Below, piece by piece: positions 27,263 through 38,242 of a stretch of 64,000 nucleotides of DNA. The stretch lies in assembly GCF_900104725.1 (NCBI RefSeq), contig NZ_LT629758.1:5656501-5720500 (forward strand). Direction: 5' to 3'. The first letter of the stretch is position 1. Each line of letters opens with the position of its first letter. Source of the DNA: Actinoplanes derwentensis (GTDB lineage Bacteria > Actinomycetota > Actinomycetes > Mycobacteriales > Micromonosporaceae). The translations under genes were made by a program, and so were the position numbers. A model generated the notes under the pieces. It saw only the letters and a list, made by a program, of their open reading frames with translations. It made no database searches and was not told the origin of the DNA.

Positions 27263-27965
27263 GGCCCTGCGGATCGTGTGGATCTATCCCGATCTGCTCT
27301 CGACCTACGGCGACCGCGGCAACCTGCTGATCCTGGCCGCGCGGGCCGCCGCCCGGGGTATCCCGGTGGAGACCTACGAGGTCCGTTCGGACCAGCGGAT
27401 GCCGAACGCGGCCGACATCTACCTGATCGGCGGCGGCGAGGACGGCCCGCAGGCGCTCGCGGCGCAGCGGCTGCTCGCCGACGGCGGCCTGCACCAGGCG
27501 ATCCATCAGGGTGCCTCGGTGCTGTCCATCTGTGCGGGTTACCAACTACTCGGTCACTCGTTCTTCGCCAAGGGGGTGAAGTGCGCCGGGCTGGGACTGC
27601 TCGACATCTTCTCCGACCGGGGCGAGACACGGGCGGTCGGCGAGCTGCGCGGCGAGATCGACCCCCGGCTGGGGCTGCCGCCGCTGACCGGTTTCGAGAA
27701 CCACGGCGGGCGGACTCACCTGGGCGAACACGCCGCTCCGCTCGCCCGGGTCACCGCCGGCATCGGCAACGACGGCCAGACCGAGGGCGCCTGGGCCGGC
27801 AAGATCCTCGGGACGTACTCGCACGGTCCCGCACTGGCTCGCAACCCAGCTATCGCCGATCTGCTACTGAAGTGGTCGACGGGCGCGGATAGGCTTGCGC
27901 CTCTTGACGACACCTGGAGCGAGCGGCTCCGCGGCGAGAGGTTCGCGGCAGCGATCCCGGCATGA
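27252..27965 (+). CDS. gatD: Lipid II isoglutaminyl synthase glutaminase subunit GatD
   Basis: Class I glutamine amidotransferase that supplies ammonia to MurT. The nucleophile is Cys94 in SICAGYQLLG, and the catalytic His is His191 in LGTYSHGPAL, spacing almost identical to characterised GatD. GGGEDGPQ near residue 60 forms the oxyanion region. The 237-residue length is usual. The GTG start lies inside the end of murT, so translation is coupled and the two subunits are made together. Confidence 0.95.
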   Translation: MSTEALRIVWIYPDLLSTYGDRGNLLILAARAAARGIPVETYEVRSDQRMPNAADIYLIGGGEDGPQALAAQRLLADGGLHQAIHQGASVLSICAGYQLLGHSFFAKGVKCAGLGLLDIFSDRGETRAVGELRGEIDPRLGLPPLTGFENHGGRTHLGEHAAPLARVTAGIGNDGQTEGAWAGKILGTYSHGPALARNPAIADLLLKWSTGADRLAPLDDTWSERLRGERFAAAIPA

Positions 27966-28005
27966 CATTGTCCTGAATCGACGACAGTTGAGGCGGTAGG
28001 CCTGG

Positions 28006-28707
28006 ATGACCGACACCCTGAACGTTGACGAGCAGGCCAAGGCCGGCGGGTGGAAGCGGCGCGCGATCCGCTTCACCCTGCTCGGCCTGAGCGTCGGCGC
28101 ACTGGCCGCCGGCGCCGCGGTCCTCCCGTTGCGGGAGATCGGCGACGCGGTGGTCGGTCTGGGCCCGGGTGCCGTGGTCGCGGTGGCGGTGCTGGGCAGC
28201 CTGCTGCTGTCGGCGCTGGTCCCGCGCACCCTGATCACGATGACCTGCGGCGCTCTGCTGGGCGCCACGTCCGGGATGGCCGCCGCTCTCGCCGCCGCGG
28301 TGATCGCCGCGATCGCCACCTACTACGCGGGCCGCTGGGCCGGCCGTGGCGCGCTGCAGGCCCGCGCCGGCAGCCGCCTGGCCCGCCTGGACGGCTGGCT
28401 GAACCGTCGCGGTCTGGCCGCCGTCCTGCTGGTCCGTTTCCTGCCGCTGGCCCCGTTCGGCCTGGTCGGCTACGCCTACGGCACCACCAGCGTCTGCCGC
28501 AAGCGCTACCTGCTCGGCACCACGATCGCCGCCATCCCGTCCACGGTCACCTACGCCGTGATCGGCGCCGCGGTGGTCGCCCCCGGCGAGATGAGCATGA
28601 TCACCCTGGTCCCGGCGATCTTCAGCTTCATCCTCTCCACCGCGATCATCCTGCGCTGGCGCCACACCGCCCGCCGCGACGCGGCCCTGGCCCCCGCCAC
28701 CGCCTGA
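28006..28707 (+). CDS. TVP38/TMEM64 (DedA-like) membrane protein
   Basis: A 233-residue integral membrane protein with about six hydrophobic helices and the family signature segment around GALLGATSGMAAAL ... RFLPLAPFGLVGYAYG. Family members are related to DedA lipid scramblases or transporters; the substrate here is unknown. It starts 40 bases after gatD in the same direction and may share its transcript. A strong terminator follows it. Confidence 0.85.
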   Translation: MTDTLNVDEQAKAGGWKRRAIRFTLLGLSVGALAAGAAVLPLREIGDAVVGLGPGAVVAVAVLGSLLLSALVPRTLITMTCGALLGATSGMAAALAAAVIAAIATYYAGRWAGRGALQARAGSRLARLDGWLNRRGLAAVLLVRFLPLAPFGLVGYAYGTTSVCRKRYLLGTTIAAIPSTVTYAVIGAAVVAPGEMSMITLVPAIFSFILSTAIILRWRHTARRDAALAPATA

Positions 28708-28720
28708 CCCGCTTCTGATC

Positions 28721-28760
28721 GCGCCCCGCCCGTCCCGTCCGGCGCGGGGCGCTTTCTTCG
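28721..28760 (+). terminator. Rho-independent terminator after the murT-gatD operon
   Basis: GCGCCCCGC (28721-28729) pairs with GCGGGGCGC (28744-28752), followed by TTTCTTCG. It closes the plus-strand murT-gatD-TVP38 unit. Confidence 0.75.
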
Positions 28761-28965
28761 TTGCCCAGGCGGACGGTCCGGCGCGGGCCCTCCCCTCGCA
28801 CCCCAGGCAGGCGACCCGGTCACGCTTACACCTTTTGCCCTGATACGCGATGGTGGCCCCCAACCGCAACGGCCGGCCCCGTCCGCACCGCGCGAGGCGG
28901 TCCCGGCACCGGGCCGCCGACGCGGCCGCCGGGCCGAATGCGGTGGTCACCCCGACCCCGATCCG

Positions 28966-29007
28966 AAAAAGCCGACGGCCCGCCCCCGAAGAGAGGAGCG
29001 GGCCGTC
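28966..29007 (-). terminator. Rho-independent terminator of leuS
   Basis: On the minus strand GACGGCCCGC (29007-28998) pairs with GCGGGCCGTC (28983-28974), followed by GGC and five T. It starts 15 bases past the leuS stop. The rest of the 314-base gap 28708-29021 holds the facing terminator and no gene. Confidence 0.85.
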
Positions 29008-29021
29008 CCGAAACGGCAGGG

Positions 29022-31832
29022 TCAGACGACGACGGAGACCAGGCGGCCCTTGACGACGATTACCTTCTTGGGTTCTTTGCCCGCCAGGATCTCGGCGACG
29101 GCGGCCAGTGCGGCCTCGCGTACGTCAGTCTCGGAAGTGTCCGGGGTCACCTCGACGCGGCCGCGGACCTTGCCGTTGATCTGGACCGGGTAGGTGATCG
29201 TGTCGGCGACCAGCTGCGCCGGGTCAGCGACCGGGAAGGCCGTGTAGGCCAGCGAGCCTTGGTGGCCCAGCTTGCCCCACAGTTCCTCAGCCATGTGCGG
29301 CGCGAACGGCGACATCATCAGCACCAGCGGCTCGATCGCCTCGCGGGACACCGCCGGCAGCGGGGTCAGCGTGTTGGTCAGCTCGATCAGCTTGGCGATG
29401 GCGGTGTTGAACCGCAGTTCGGCCAGGTCCTCCCGGACGCCGGCGATGACCTTGTGCAGGACCTTGCGGGTCCTCGGGTCCAGCGGCTCGTCGGTGACCT
29501 TGACGGCGCCGGTCTCCTCGTCGACGACCAGGCGCCAGGTGCGCTGCAGAAACCGCTGCGAACCGATGACGGCGCGGGTCTCCCAGGGGCGGGAGACGTC
29601 CAGCGGGCCCATCGCCATCTCGTACACCCGGAACGTGTCGGCGCCGTACTGATCGCACATCTCGTCGGGGGTGACGACGTTCTTCAGCGACTTGCCCATC
29701 TTGCCGTAGGTGCGGGCCACTTCCTGATCGCCGTGGAAGTAGGCGCCGTCCCGTTCCACGACCGCTTCGGCCGGCACATAGAAACCACGGTCGTCCTGGT
29801 ACGCGTACGCCTGGATCATGCCCTGGTTGAACAGCTTCTTGAACGGCTCGAACGACGAGACGTGGCCCAGGTCGAACAGCACCTTGTGCCAGAAGCGGGA
29901 GTACAGCAGGTGCAGGACGGCATGCTCGACACCGCCGACGTACAGGTCCACGCCACCGGCGTCGCCCTCGGAGCGCGGGCCCATCCAGTAGGCCTCGTTG
30001 GCCGGGTCGACCAGCTTCGTGTCGTTGTGCGGGTCCAGGTAGCGCAGCTCGTACCAGCAGGAACCGGCCCACTGCGGCATGGTGTTGGTCTCGCGGGTGT
30101 ACGTCTTCAGCCCGTCACCCAGGTCCAGTTCGACCTGCACCCAGTCCTTCTTGCGGGACAGCGGGGTCTCCGGGTCGGTGTCCGCGTCGTCCGGGTCGAA
30201 GGTGCGCGGCGAGAAGTCGTCGGTGTCCGGCAGCACGATCGGCAGCATCGAGTCGGGCAGCGCGATCGGCAGGCCGGTCTCGTCGTAGACGATCGGGAAC
30301 GGCTCGCCCCAGTAGCGCTGCCGGCTGAACAGCCAGTCCCGCAGCCGGTACGTGGTGGCGCCGGTGCCGCTGCCGTCCTCCTCCAGCCAGGCGATCATGG
30401 CGGCCTTGGCGTCGTCCTTGCCCATGCCGTCCAGGCTGATCCCTTTTTCAGGATCGGCGCTGTTGATCACCACACCGTCGCCGGTCCAGGCGCCGTCGAA
30501 GCCGTCCGGCGTCTCGATGGTCCGGACCACCGGCAGCGCGAAGGCGGTGGCGAAGTCGAAGTCGCGCACGTCGTGGCCGGGCACCGCCATGATCGCGCCG
30601 GTGCCGTAACCGGCCAGCACGTAGTCGGCGATGAAGACCGGAACGCGCTCGCCGTTGACCGGGTTGGTCGCGTAGGCGCCGGTGAAGACACCGGTCTTGA
30701 CCTTGGCGTCGGCGGTCCGCTCCTCCTCGGTCTTGGCGGCGGCGGCAGCGCGGTACGCGGTGACGGCCTCGGCCGGGGTCGCGTGCCCGCCGGTCCAGAC
30801 CTCCCGCGTGGCGGCCGGCCAGGCAGCGGGAACGATGCCGTCGACCAGCTCGTGCTCCGGCGCCAGCACCATGTAGGTGGCGCCGAACAGGGTGTCCGGG
30901 CGGGTGGTGAAAACGGTGATCTTCCCGGTCTCGACCGGGAAGTCGACGTGCGCGCCCTTCGACCGGCCGATCCAGTTGCGCTGCATCAGCTTGACCGCGT
31001 CCGGCCAGTCCAGCGCGTCCAGGTCCTCGATCAGGCGGTCGCCGTACGCGGTGATCCGCATCATCCACTGCTTCAGGTTGCGCTTGAAGACCGGGAAGTT
31101 GCCGCGGTCACTGCGCCCGTCCGGGGTGACCTCTTCGTTCGACAGCACGGTGCCCAGGCCGGGGCACCAGTTGACCGGGGCCTCGCTCATGTACGCCAGG
31201 CGGTGGTCGTCGATGACCTTGCGGCGTTCGGTGGCCGACAGACCGGCCCACTCGGAACCGCGCTCGCCCGACTCGTACGACGCGATCAGGTCCTTGATCG
31301 GCCTGGCCTTGTTGACCGAAGGGTCGAACCAGGAGTTGAAGACCTGCAGGAAGATCCACTGGGTCCAGCGGTAGTACTCCGGGTCGGTCGTCGAGAAGGA
31401 CCGCCGGTCGTCGTACGCCAGGCCCAGGCGCCGCAGTTGCTGCCGGTACCGCTCCACGTTCGCGGCGGTGGTGACCGCCGGGTGGGTGCCGGTCTGCACC
31501 GCGTACTGCTCGGCGGGCAGGCCGAACGCGTCGAAACCCATCGGGTGCAGCACGTTGAAGCCGGCCATCCGCTGGAAGCGGGTGTAGCAGTCGGTGCCGA
31601 TGTAGCCCAGCGGGTGCCCGACGTGCAGGCCGGCGCCGGACGGGTACGGGAACATGTCCTGGACGTGCAGTTTGGGGGCGCCCGCGCGGGGATGACCGGG
31701 ATCGGCCAGCTCACCGGACGGGTTGGGCGCGTGGAACGTCCCGTTCTGCGCCCAGAAGTCCTGCCAGCGCTGCTCGATCTCACCGGCCATGGCCGCGGTG
31801 TAACGGAACGGCGGGGTCTCGGTCTCGCTCAT
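29022..31832 (-). CDS. leuS: Leucyl-tRNA synthetase
   Basis: Charges tRNA-Leu with leucine. The ATP-binding HIGH-type motif is HVGH (about residues 70-73, within [16 protein letters not shown]), and the KMSKS-type motif is KMGKS. The editing domain contains [12 protein letters not shown] and [12 protein letters not shown]. At about 936 residues it is a normal bacterial enzyme. I use ATG 31832 (MSETET); an in-frame ATG at 31844 would add four residues, and neither has a strong ribosome site. Upstream lies a leucine-rich leader peptide and terminator, so expression probably responds to leucine charging. Confidence 0.97.
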   Translation of the reverse strand: MSETETPPFRYTAAMAGEIEQRWQDFWAQNGTFHAPNPSGELADPGHPRAGAPKLHVQDMFPYPSGAGLHVGHPLGYIGTDCYTRFQRMAGFNVLHPMGFDAFGLPAEQYAVQTGTHPAVTTAANVERYRQQLRRLGLAYDDRRSFSTTDPEYYRWTQWIFLQVFNSWFDPSVNKARPIKDLIASYESGERGSEWAGLSATERRKVIDDHRLAYMSEAPVNWCPGLGTVLSNEEVTPDGRSDRGNFPVFKRNLKQWMMRITAYGDRLIEDLDALDWPDAVKLMQRNWIGRSKGAHVDFPVETGKITVFTTRPDTLFGATYMVLAPEHELVDGIVPAAWPAATREVWTGGHATPAEAVTAYRAAAAAKTEEERTADAKVKTGVFTGAYATNPVNGERVPVFIADYVLAGYGTGAIMAVPGHDVRDFDFATAFALPVVRTIETPDGFDGAWTGDGVVINSADPEKGISLDGMGKDDAKAAMIAWLEEDGSGTGATTYRLRDWLFSRQRYWGEPFPIVYDETGLPIALPDSMLPIVLPDTDDFSPRTFDPDDADTDPETPLSRKKDWVQVELDLGDGLKTYTRETNTMPQWAGSCWYELRYLDPHNDTKLVDPANEAYWMGPRSEGDAGGVDLYVGGVEHAVLHLLYSRFWHKVLFDLGHVSSFEPFKKLFNQGMIQAYAYQDDRGFYVPAEAVVERDGAYFHGDQEVARTYGKMGKSLKNVVTPDEMCDQYGADTFRVYEMAMGPLDVSRPWETRAVIGSQRFLQRTWRLVVDEETGAVKVTDEPLDPRTRKVLHKVIAGVREDLAELRFNTAIAKLIELTNTLTPLPAVSREAIEPLVLMMSPFAPHMAEELWGKLGHQGSLAYTAFPVADPAQLVADTITYPVQINGKVRGRVEVTPDTSETDVREAALAAVAEILAGKEPKKVIVVKGRLVSVVV

Positions 31833-31881
31833 CTTCTTCACCATCTCGTCTTTGTCGTGCTCGTCTTCGTCTTGTGGGCAC

Positions 31882-31907
31882 AAAAAAGCCCCTCGCACAG
31901 GAGGGGG
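31882..31907 (-). terminator. Attenuator terminator in the leuS leader
   Basis: On the minus strand CCCCTC (31894-31889 side) and GAGGGG pair around a 6-base loop and are followed by TTTTTT (31887-31882). It lies between the leader peptide and leuS, where a terminator only makes sense as an attenuator. An upstream stem GCCGTGC/GCACGGC overlaps the leader stop and could be the competing structure. Confidence 0.75.
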
Positions 31908-31935
31908 TAGCCGTGCCTGGCCCGCGATCAGCGGA

Positions 31936-31974
31936 TCAGCACGGCCGGCCAAGAAGCAGAACGGACCGAGCCAT
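31936..31974 (-). CDS. leuS leader peptide [12 protein letters not shown]
   Basis: A 12-codon open frame with three consecutive leucine codons (CTG CTT CTT) followed about 30 bases later by an attenuator terminator with six T. When charged tRNA-Leu is scarce the ribosome would stall at the Leu codons and favour the alternative stem, letting transcription enter leuS. Codons were checked one by one: ATG GCT CGG TCC GTT CTG CTT CTT GGC CGG CCG TGC TGA. A -10-like TATCAT lies seven bases upstream, so the leader is probably translated from a leaderless mRNA. Confidence 0.72.
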   Translation of the reverse strand: MARSVLLLGRPC

Positions 31975-31981
31975 GGGAGCG

Positions 31982-31987
31982 ATGATA
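31982..31987 (-). promoter_or_regulatory. -10 element of the leuS leader promoter
   Basis: TATCAT on the minus strand, seven bases before the leader-peptide ATG, the spacing expected for leaderless actinobacterial transcripts. No convincing -35 was seen. The remaining part of the 450-base gap to moxR (31988-32282) shows no gene. Confidence 0.5.
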
Positions 31988-32282
31988 CCCCTCACTCATC
32001 ACGCACGGCGACCGGTATAGCGGGCGCGTGACATACTCCCCGCTGTCCACAGGCGACCCGCCTGGGACGGCGGAAAGCAGCCCGTTCGTCCGGAATCCCC
32101 CGAAAGCATCATCCACAGGGCCCCGATCAGGGCTTTCGGTGATGCGTAGGGACGGGGATAACCTGTCATGACGGGCGGCGAGCGCCGGAGGCCAACGGCC
32201 GCTGGGCGCCCGCGACCTTACGGTGCCCCTTGACGGTGGGTGATCACCGCCTGACGGGCGAGACACGTTATGGAGGAGGCCC

Positions 32283-33322
<1,040 letters not shown>

Positions 33323-33326
<4 letters not shown>

Positions 33327-34624
33327 GCATGCGGGAGGCGCTGCGGGGACTCACCACGCGCGGCCGCTCGTTCCTCGCCGCGGCACTCGCCGCGGCGGTC
33401 TCCGCCCTCATCCTCGGCGAGCGTGACCTGCTCCGGGTCGCGGTGCTGCTGGCCGTGTTGCCGCTGCTCGCCGCCTGGTATGTCGGCCGGAGCCGCTACA
33501 AGCTGGCCTGCACCCGGACGCTGGAACCGGCCCGGGCCCCGGTCGGGTCGAGCGCGCGGGTCGTCCTGCGGCTGCAGAACCTGTCCCGGTTGCCGACCGG
33601 CACGATGCTCCTGGAGGACCGGCTGCCGTACGCACTGGGCAGCCGTCCCCGGGTGGTGCTGGAGCGGCTGGGCGCGCACCAGGCCAGCTCGGTGGCGTAC
33701 ACGGTGCGGGCCGACATCCGGGGCCGCTACTCGATCGGCCCGCTGATGGTCCGGCTCACCGACCCGTTCGGGCTGTGCGAGCTGACCCGGTCGTTCCCGA
33801 GCATCGACAAGCTCACCGTGATCCCACAGGTCACGCCGCTTCCCCGGGTCCGGCTGGCCGGGGAGTACGCCGGCACCGGCGAGAGCCGGGCCCGCTCGGT
33901 CGCGGTGCACGGCGAGGACGACGCGGCCACCCGGGAGTACCGGCGCGGCGACGACCTGCGCCGGGTGCACTGGCGGTCCACCGCCCGCACCGGTGAGCTG
34001 ATGGTCCGCCGCGAGGAGCAACCCTGGGAGAGCCGGGCCACCGTGGTCCTGGACACCCGGGGTTACGCGCACCGTGGCGAGGGCCCGACGGCGAGCTTCG
34101 AGTGGGCCGTCTCGGCGGCCGCCAGCATCGCGGTCCACCTGCGCGAGAGTGGTTACAAGCTGCGGCTGGTGACCGGCTCGGGCATCGACATCGACGCCGC
34201 CGAGTCCGGCGGGGAGGGCCTGATCCTGGACACCCTGGCCGATGTGAAGGCGGAACCGAACGGCGACCTGTCGTCCCTGGTCGAGCATGTCCGGCGGCGC
34301 AGTGACGGCGGGCTGGTGATCGGCCTGTTCGGCGCCCTGACGGTCGCCGAGTCGGAGCTGCTCGGCCAACTGCGGGGCAACGGTGCGACCTGCATCGGCT
34401 TCACCATCGACAGCTCCACCTGGGTGCCGTCGTCCGGCAACGCGCCGGAAGCCGACCGGGAGCACGCGGAGGCGTCGATGGCGCTGGTGCGCAGCGGCTG
34501 GAAATCGGTGCCGGTGACACACGGCGACACCCTTCCGGCACTGTGGCCGAGCGTGGCCCGGGGTTCGCAGGGCTTCGCGTACCGCGCGGCGATGGCGGAG
34601 ACCGTCGGCGGGGTGATCCGATGA
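33323..34624 (+). CDS. DUF58 domain protein
   Basis: A 433-residue protein with two hydrophobic helices near the N-terminus (about 20-55) and a C-terminal DUF58 region that contains the signature REYRRGDDLRRVHWRSTAR. Members always pair with MoxR ATPases and often with a transglutaminase; a von Willebrand-like fold has been suggested. The GTG start overlaps the moxR stop, and its TGA overlaps the next ATG as ATGA. Function is inferred only from context: an envelope-related assembly system. Confidence 0.9.
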
Positions 34625-37062
34625 CCGGCCGACGCCGTCTCGGGCTGGTGGCCGCGGCCGCCACCCTGCTCGCCGCCGCACCGCTGACGGCGATCTTCGA
34701 GTCGTGGACCTGGATGCTCCAGTGTCTGCTGGTCGTGATGCTGATCGAGGGCGCGGCGGTCGCCACCCGGACCTTCCGGTTCCCCACCTGGGCCCAGGCG
34801 CTCAGCATGGTGATCGCCCTGGTCCTCGCCCTGACCTGGATCTTCCCGGCCGGTGGCGAGATGATCATCCCGCAGCCGAAGACGTTCGCGCACTTCGCCG
34901 ACCTGATCCAGCAGGCCGGCGAGGAGACCCGGACGTACGGGGTGCCGGTCCCCGACCGCGACGGCCTGCTCTTCATGGCGTCCCTCGGCATCGGTGCGGT
35001 CGCCATCCTGGTGGACCTGCTCACCGCGGTGTTCCGCCGCCCGGCTCTGGCCGGTCTGCCGATGCTCGCCATCTACTCCATCCCGGTCGCCGTCTACCTG
35101 GACAGCGTTCCCTCCCTGCCGTTCGTCGTCGGGGCGGCCGGCTTCATGTGGCTGCTCGTCGCCGACAACGTCGACCGGGTGCGCCGCTTCGGCCGCCGGT
35201 TCACCGGTGACGGGCGTGACGTCAACGTCTGGGAGCCGTCGCCACTGGCCGCCGCCGGGCGGCGCATCGGCGTGGTCGGCGTGCTGGCGGCGGTGACCCT
35301 GCCGCTGGCCGTGCCGACGGTGAGCGGTGGCCTGCTCACCCAGCTGACCCAGAGCGGCCCCGGCGCCGGATCCGGCCAGAACGGCAGCGGTGGCGGGCGG
35401 ATCAACCTGTTCGCCTCACTCAGCGGCCAGCTCAGCCAGCCCACGACGGTGCCGCTGCTCACCGTGCAGACCAACGAGCCGGAACCGTTCTACCTGCGGT
35501 TCGGGGTCGCCGACGTGCTGACCGAGAACGGCTTCGGCAACACGTCACCGAGGGGTGACTCGCTCTCCCAAGGGCTGCCCGATCCCGGCCGGGGTGCGGC
35601 CCCGTCGGCGGCGTTCACCGAGTACCGGGCACGGGTCGCGGTCTCCGAGAACCTCCAGCAGAACATGGCACCGCTGTACGCGTACGCCACCGAGGTCGAG
35701 AACCTCAACGGCGCGTGGGCGTACGACCAGAACCAGCTGGTCCTGTTCTCCGGCCGGGCCACCACCCGGGCCCAGCAGTACGACGTCACCTACCAGCGGG
35801 CCCGCTACACACCCGGGCAGTTGCGGCGGGCCGAGCCGATCGCGGCGGACAGCCCGCAGGTGGCCTACACCGCCACCCCGCCGGACGCCAAGGTCGAGTC
35901 CGAGGTGGCCCGGCTGATCAAGGGCGAGACCACGAACTACGACAAGGTCCGCGCGATCTACGACTCGTTCTCGACCAAGAACGGCTTCCGGTACAGCCTG
36001 ACCACCGGCAGCACCGGAGACGCCTCGGAGATCGCCGCCTTCCTGACCAACAAGGTCGGCTACTGCCAGCAGTACGCGGCGGCGATGGCCTGGATGGTCC
36101 GCGCCGCCGGCATCCCGGCCCGGGTGGCGTTCGGCTTCACCCGGGGCACCCCCACCGGTCAGGGTGTCTACACGATCAGCAACCGCAACGCGCACGCCTG
36201 GACCGAGGTCTGGTTCGAGGGCTTCGGCTGGGTGCCGTTCGACGCCACCCCGGCCACCGGGGTCTACGGCAACGCCCGGTCCGCCTGGGCCCCCGACGTG
36301 GACCAGACCACCGCGGCCCCGACCGTGGGGACCGACGGCAGTTCCGTCGCACCCGACGCGTCGGGTGACCCCGGCGCCGCCAATGGCGCCGGCCCTGCCG
36401 ACCGGGGCGGCGATGTGAACGGCGCGACCGGCCCGGTCGCCGCGCAGACCAACTGGACCGCCCTGTGGATCGTCGCCGGGCTCACCCTGCTCCTGGCGTT
36501 GCTGCTGGTCCCGGCCCTGCGCCGGGTTCTGGTGCGCCGCCGGAGGCACGCCGCCACGGAACCTGCCGCACCCGCTGTCCTGTCGGTCAGCGGGGCCCCC
36601 GACGCCGACATCACCGTCACCGGCGCCGTGGGCCAGGCTCGGGAGGACGCACACGCCGCCTGGGACGAACTCATCGACTCGATGATCGACTTCCGGGTGC
36701 CGGTCGACCCGACGGAGACCCCGCGGATCACCGCCCAGCGCCTGATCCGTGACTCCGCCCTGACCGGTGAGCCGGCCGAGGCGGCGGAACTTCTGGGCAA
36801 CGCCGAGGAACGGGCCCGGTACGCGAGGCAGCCCCTCCAGGGCGCCGAGCTGACTTCGGCCCTGTCCCAGGTGCGGGCCGGGATGTCCGCGACGGCTCCC
36901 GCCAAGGCCCGGCTGCAGGCCACGCTGCTCCCGCCGTCGGTCCTGCTCGCCTGGCGTCTGGGCGTCGGCGAATGGGCCACCCGGGCAGCGGAACGCCTGA
37001 CCCGCCTGACCGAGTCGGCGACCCGCTTCAGTCCCCGCCGTTTCCTGAACAGAGCCCGCTGA
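34621..37062 (+). CDS. TgpA-like membrane transglutaminase
   Basis: An 813-residue membrane protein. Six hydrophobic helices lie in residues 1-240. A periplasm-side transglutaminase core follows, with the triad Cys482 (KVGYCQQYAAAMAW), His525 (RNAHAWTEVW) and Asp541 (WVPFDATP). A further helix near residues 615-640 precedes a cytoplasmic C-terminal DUF4129 region. TgpA proteins are thought to act as transglutaminases or peptidases in the envelope. The ATG at 34621 overlaps the DUF58 stop (ATGA), so the three genes form one operon. Confidence 0.92.
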   Translation: MTGRRRLGLVAAAATLLAAAPLTAIFESWTWMLQCLLVVMLIEGAAVATRTFRFPTWAQALSMVIALVLALTWIFPAGGEMIIPQPKTFAHFADLIQQAGEETRTYGVPVPDRDGLLFMASLGIGAVAILVDLLTAVFRRPALAGLPMLAIYSIPVAVYLDSVPSLPFVVGAAGFMWLLVADNVDRVRRFGRRFTGDGRDVNVWEPSPLAAAGRRIGVVGVLAAVTLPLAVPTVSGGLLTQLTQSGPGAGSGQNGSGGGRINLFASLSGQLSQPTTVPLLTVQTNEPEPFYLRFGVADVLTENGFGNTSPRGDSLSQGLPDPGRGAAPSAAFTEYRARVAVSENLQQNMAPLYAYATEVENLNGAWAYDQNQLVLFSGRATTRAQQYDVTYQRARYTPGQLRRAEPIAADSPQVAYTATPPDAKVESEVARLIKGETTNYDKVRAIYDSFSTKNGFRYSLTTGSTGDASEIAAFLTNKVGYCQQYAAAMAWMVRAAGIPARVAFGFTRGTPTGQGVYTISNRNAHAWTEVWFEGFGWVPFDATPATGVYGNARSAWAPDVDQTTAAPTVGTDGSSVAPDASGDPGAANGAGPADRGGDVNGATGPVAAQTNWTALWIVAGLTLLLALLLVPALRRVLVRRRRHAATEPAAPAVLSVSGAPDADITVTGAVGQAREDAHAAWDELIDSMIDFRVPVDPTETPRITAQRLIRDSALTGEPAEAAELLGNAEERARYARQPLQGAELTSALSQVRAGMSATAPAKARLQATLLPPSVLLAWRLGVGEWATRAAERLTRLTESATRFSPRRFLNRAR

Positions 37063-37175
37063 CCCATCACCACCATCGCGGCGCCGTCCTCATCCAGAGG
37101 CCGGCGCCGCAGTCACGTCCCCCGGCACGTTCCCAATAGCCACACCCAGCCGCGCCACCGTCGCATGGAAGTCAC

Positions 37176-37419
37176 GCACCCCAAGTCACCACGCTTGCCG
37201 CGCCACAGCCATGCGTGGAAAGTTGCGGCGCAATCCGAACCCCAGGTCACCACGCAGGGCAGGTCACCGTTGGGCGTGGAGGGTTGCGGTTCGGAACGCA
37301 CCCCAGGTCACCACGCAGGGCAGGTCACCGTTGGGCGTGGAAGGTTACGGTCGAAACCGCGCCCCAAGTCACCACACAGGGCAGGCCCTCGGTCGGCGTG
37401 GAGGGTTGCGGTTCGGAAC
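37176..37419. repeat. 61-bp tandem repeat array B, four units
   Basis: Units begin at 37176, 37237, 37298 and 37359, an exact 61-base period. Each starts G[CA][AG]CCCCA, then GTCACCAC at unit positions 10-17, and has GCGTGG at 38-43. CCACGC (14-19) pairs with GCGTGG in three units; in the fourth CCACAC faces GCGTGG. Units 2 and 3 share a run of nearly 45 bases. The array fills the gap between the convergent transglutaminase and DUF3040 genes (37063-37536). It is the same family as array A at 24308. Confidence 0.93.
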
Positions 37420-37474
37420 GGGCTTTGACTTGCCGCGGTGGGAACGACGACCGCGGTGTGGGGTGGGAACGACG

Positions 37475-37499
37475 ACGGCGGCCGGGTTACGGCCGCCGT
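37475..37499. terminator. Strong hairpin between convergent genes
   Basis: ACGGCGGCC (37475-37483) pairs with GGCCGCCGT (37491-37499) around a 7-base loop, with no T tract. It lies 37 bases past the DUF3040 stop and may act as a terminator for either strand. Confidence 0.45.
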
Positions 37500-37536
37500 T
37501 CGTCGGGAGCCGGTCATTGGACCGGCTCGGCCTGGG

Positions 37537-37926
37537 TCAGCGATGTCCTTCCGGGCGCTGGCGCCACCGGTCCTCGAGGCGTTCGAGGAAGCCGCCGCTC
37601 TTGCGGCTTGAGCGGGTGCGCCGCGATGCGGTGCCACCGACCGATTTGAGGTCGGGGGTCTGGACCCGGCGCCGCGACTGCATCGCGAACGCTGCCGAGC
37701 CGAGCATCACGACGAATCCGGCCACGCCGAGCGGCGGGTTCTGACTGACGGTCCCGTAGACGACCACGGCCAGACCAAGGACGATCACGAACGCGGCGAT
37801 GAGGAGCCGGCGCCGTGCGTGGAAACGCGGGTCGTTGGCCCGCACAGCCGAGGCGAACTTGGGGTCCTCGGCAAGCGACCGCTCGATCTGATCGAACAGC
37901 CGCTGCTCGTGCTCCGAGAGCGGCAC
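37537..37926 (-). CDS. DUF3040 membrane protein
   Basis: A 129-residue protein with the DUF3040 beginning PLSEHEQRLFDQIERSLAEDPKFA and two adjacent hydrophobic helices (about residues 45-62 and 68-85), then a basic C-terminal tail. This small family is common in actinobacteria and its function is unknown. The GTG start at 37926 has GGGGAGGA seven bases upstream. The gene is transcribed alone; 316 bases separate it from the next gene upstream. Confidence 0.88.
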   Translation of the reverse strand: MPLSEHEQRLFDQIERSLAEDPKFASAVRANDPRFHARRRLLIAAFVIVLGLAVVVYGTVSQNPPLGVAGFVVMLGSAAFAMQSRRRVQTPDLKSVGGTASRRTRSSRKSGGFLERLEDRWRQRPEGHR

Positions 37927-38092
37927 GGCATTCCTCCCCGGGCGCATGTCCGGCCCCGCAGCGGGGTCGGGGTGGTACAGGTGTGGTGATGCGAGACAAC
38001 CGTCGGCTGCCTTAACACGCAAGTCTACGATCGGGTCGGCGGGTCGGAAAGCGGGACGACCACCGAGTGCGGGTGATTTTCCGTGCCCGTAA

Positions 38093-38118
38093 GATCGGTT
38101 CGTCCCAAAAGACCGATC
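38093..38118. other. Inverted repeat upstream of DUF3040
   Basis: GATCGGT (38093-38099) and ACCGATC (38112-38118) with a 12-base spacer. It lies in the 316-base gap 37927-38242 and could be a weak terminator of the phosphodiesterase gene or an operator; otherwise I see nothing in that gap. Confidence 0.4.
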
Positions 38119-38242
38119 ATCCGGCCGCACAACAGGTCCGTCACGGCAGCATGTGGCCCTGATCACCGCCGGTGACCTGCCTCAACACATGATCCGGAAA
38201 GTCGGCACCGGAGGACGGCAAATCGACTGACGCAAATCCACC

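Noticed and set aside
28761..31910. Long open frame on the plus strand opposite leuS (1049 codons)
   Set aside because: It is antisense to leuS, has the Arg/His/Val/Gln bias of a reverse-strand shadow in GC-rich DNA, and no recognisable domain.
32041..32165. Replication origin (DnaA boxes)
   Set aside because: Only two near-matches to TTGTCCACA-type boxes (32043, 32109) and no dnaA, dnaN or AT-rich unwinding region nearby.
37211..37744. Plus-strand open frames across the 61-bp array B
   Set aside because: The 61-base period shifts the frame in each unit, so the repeats are not protein repeats; the frames also run antisense into DUF3040.
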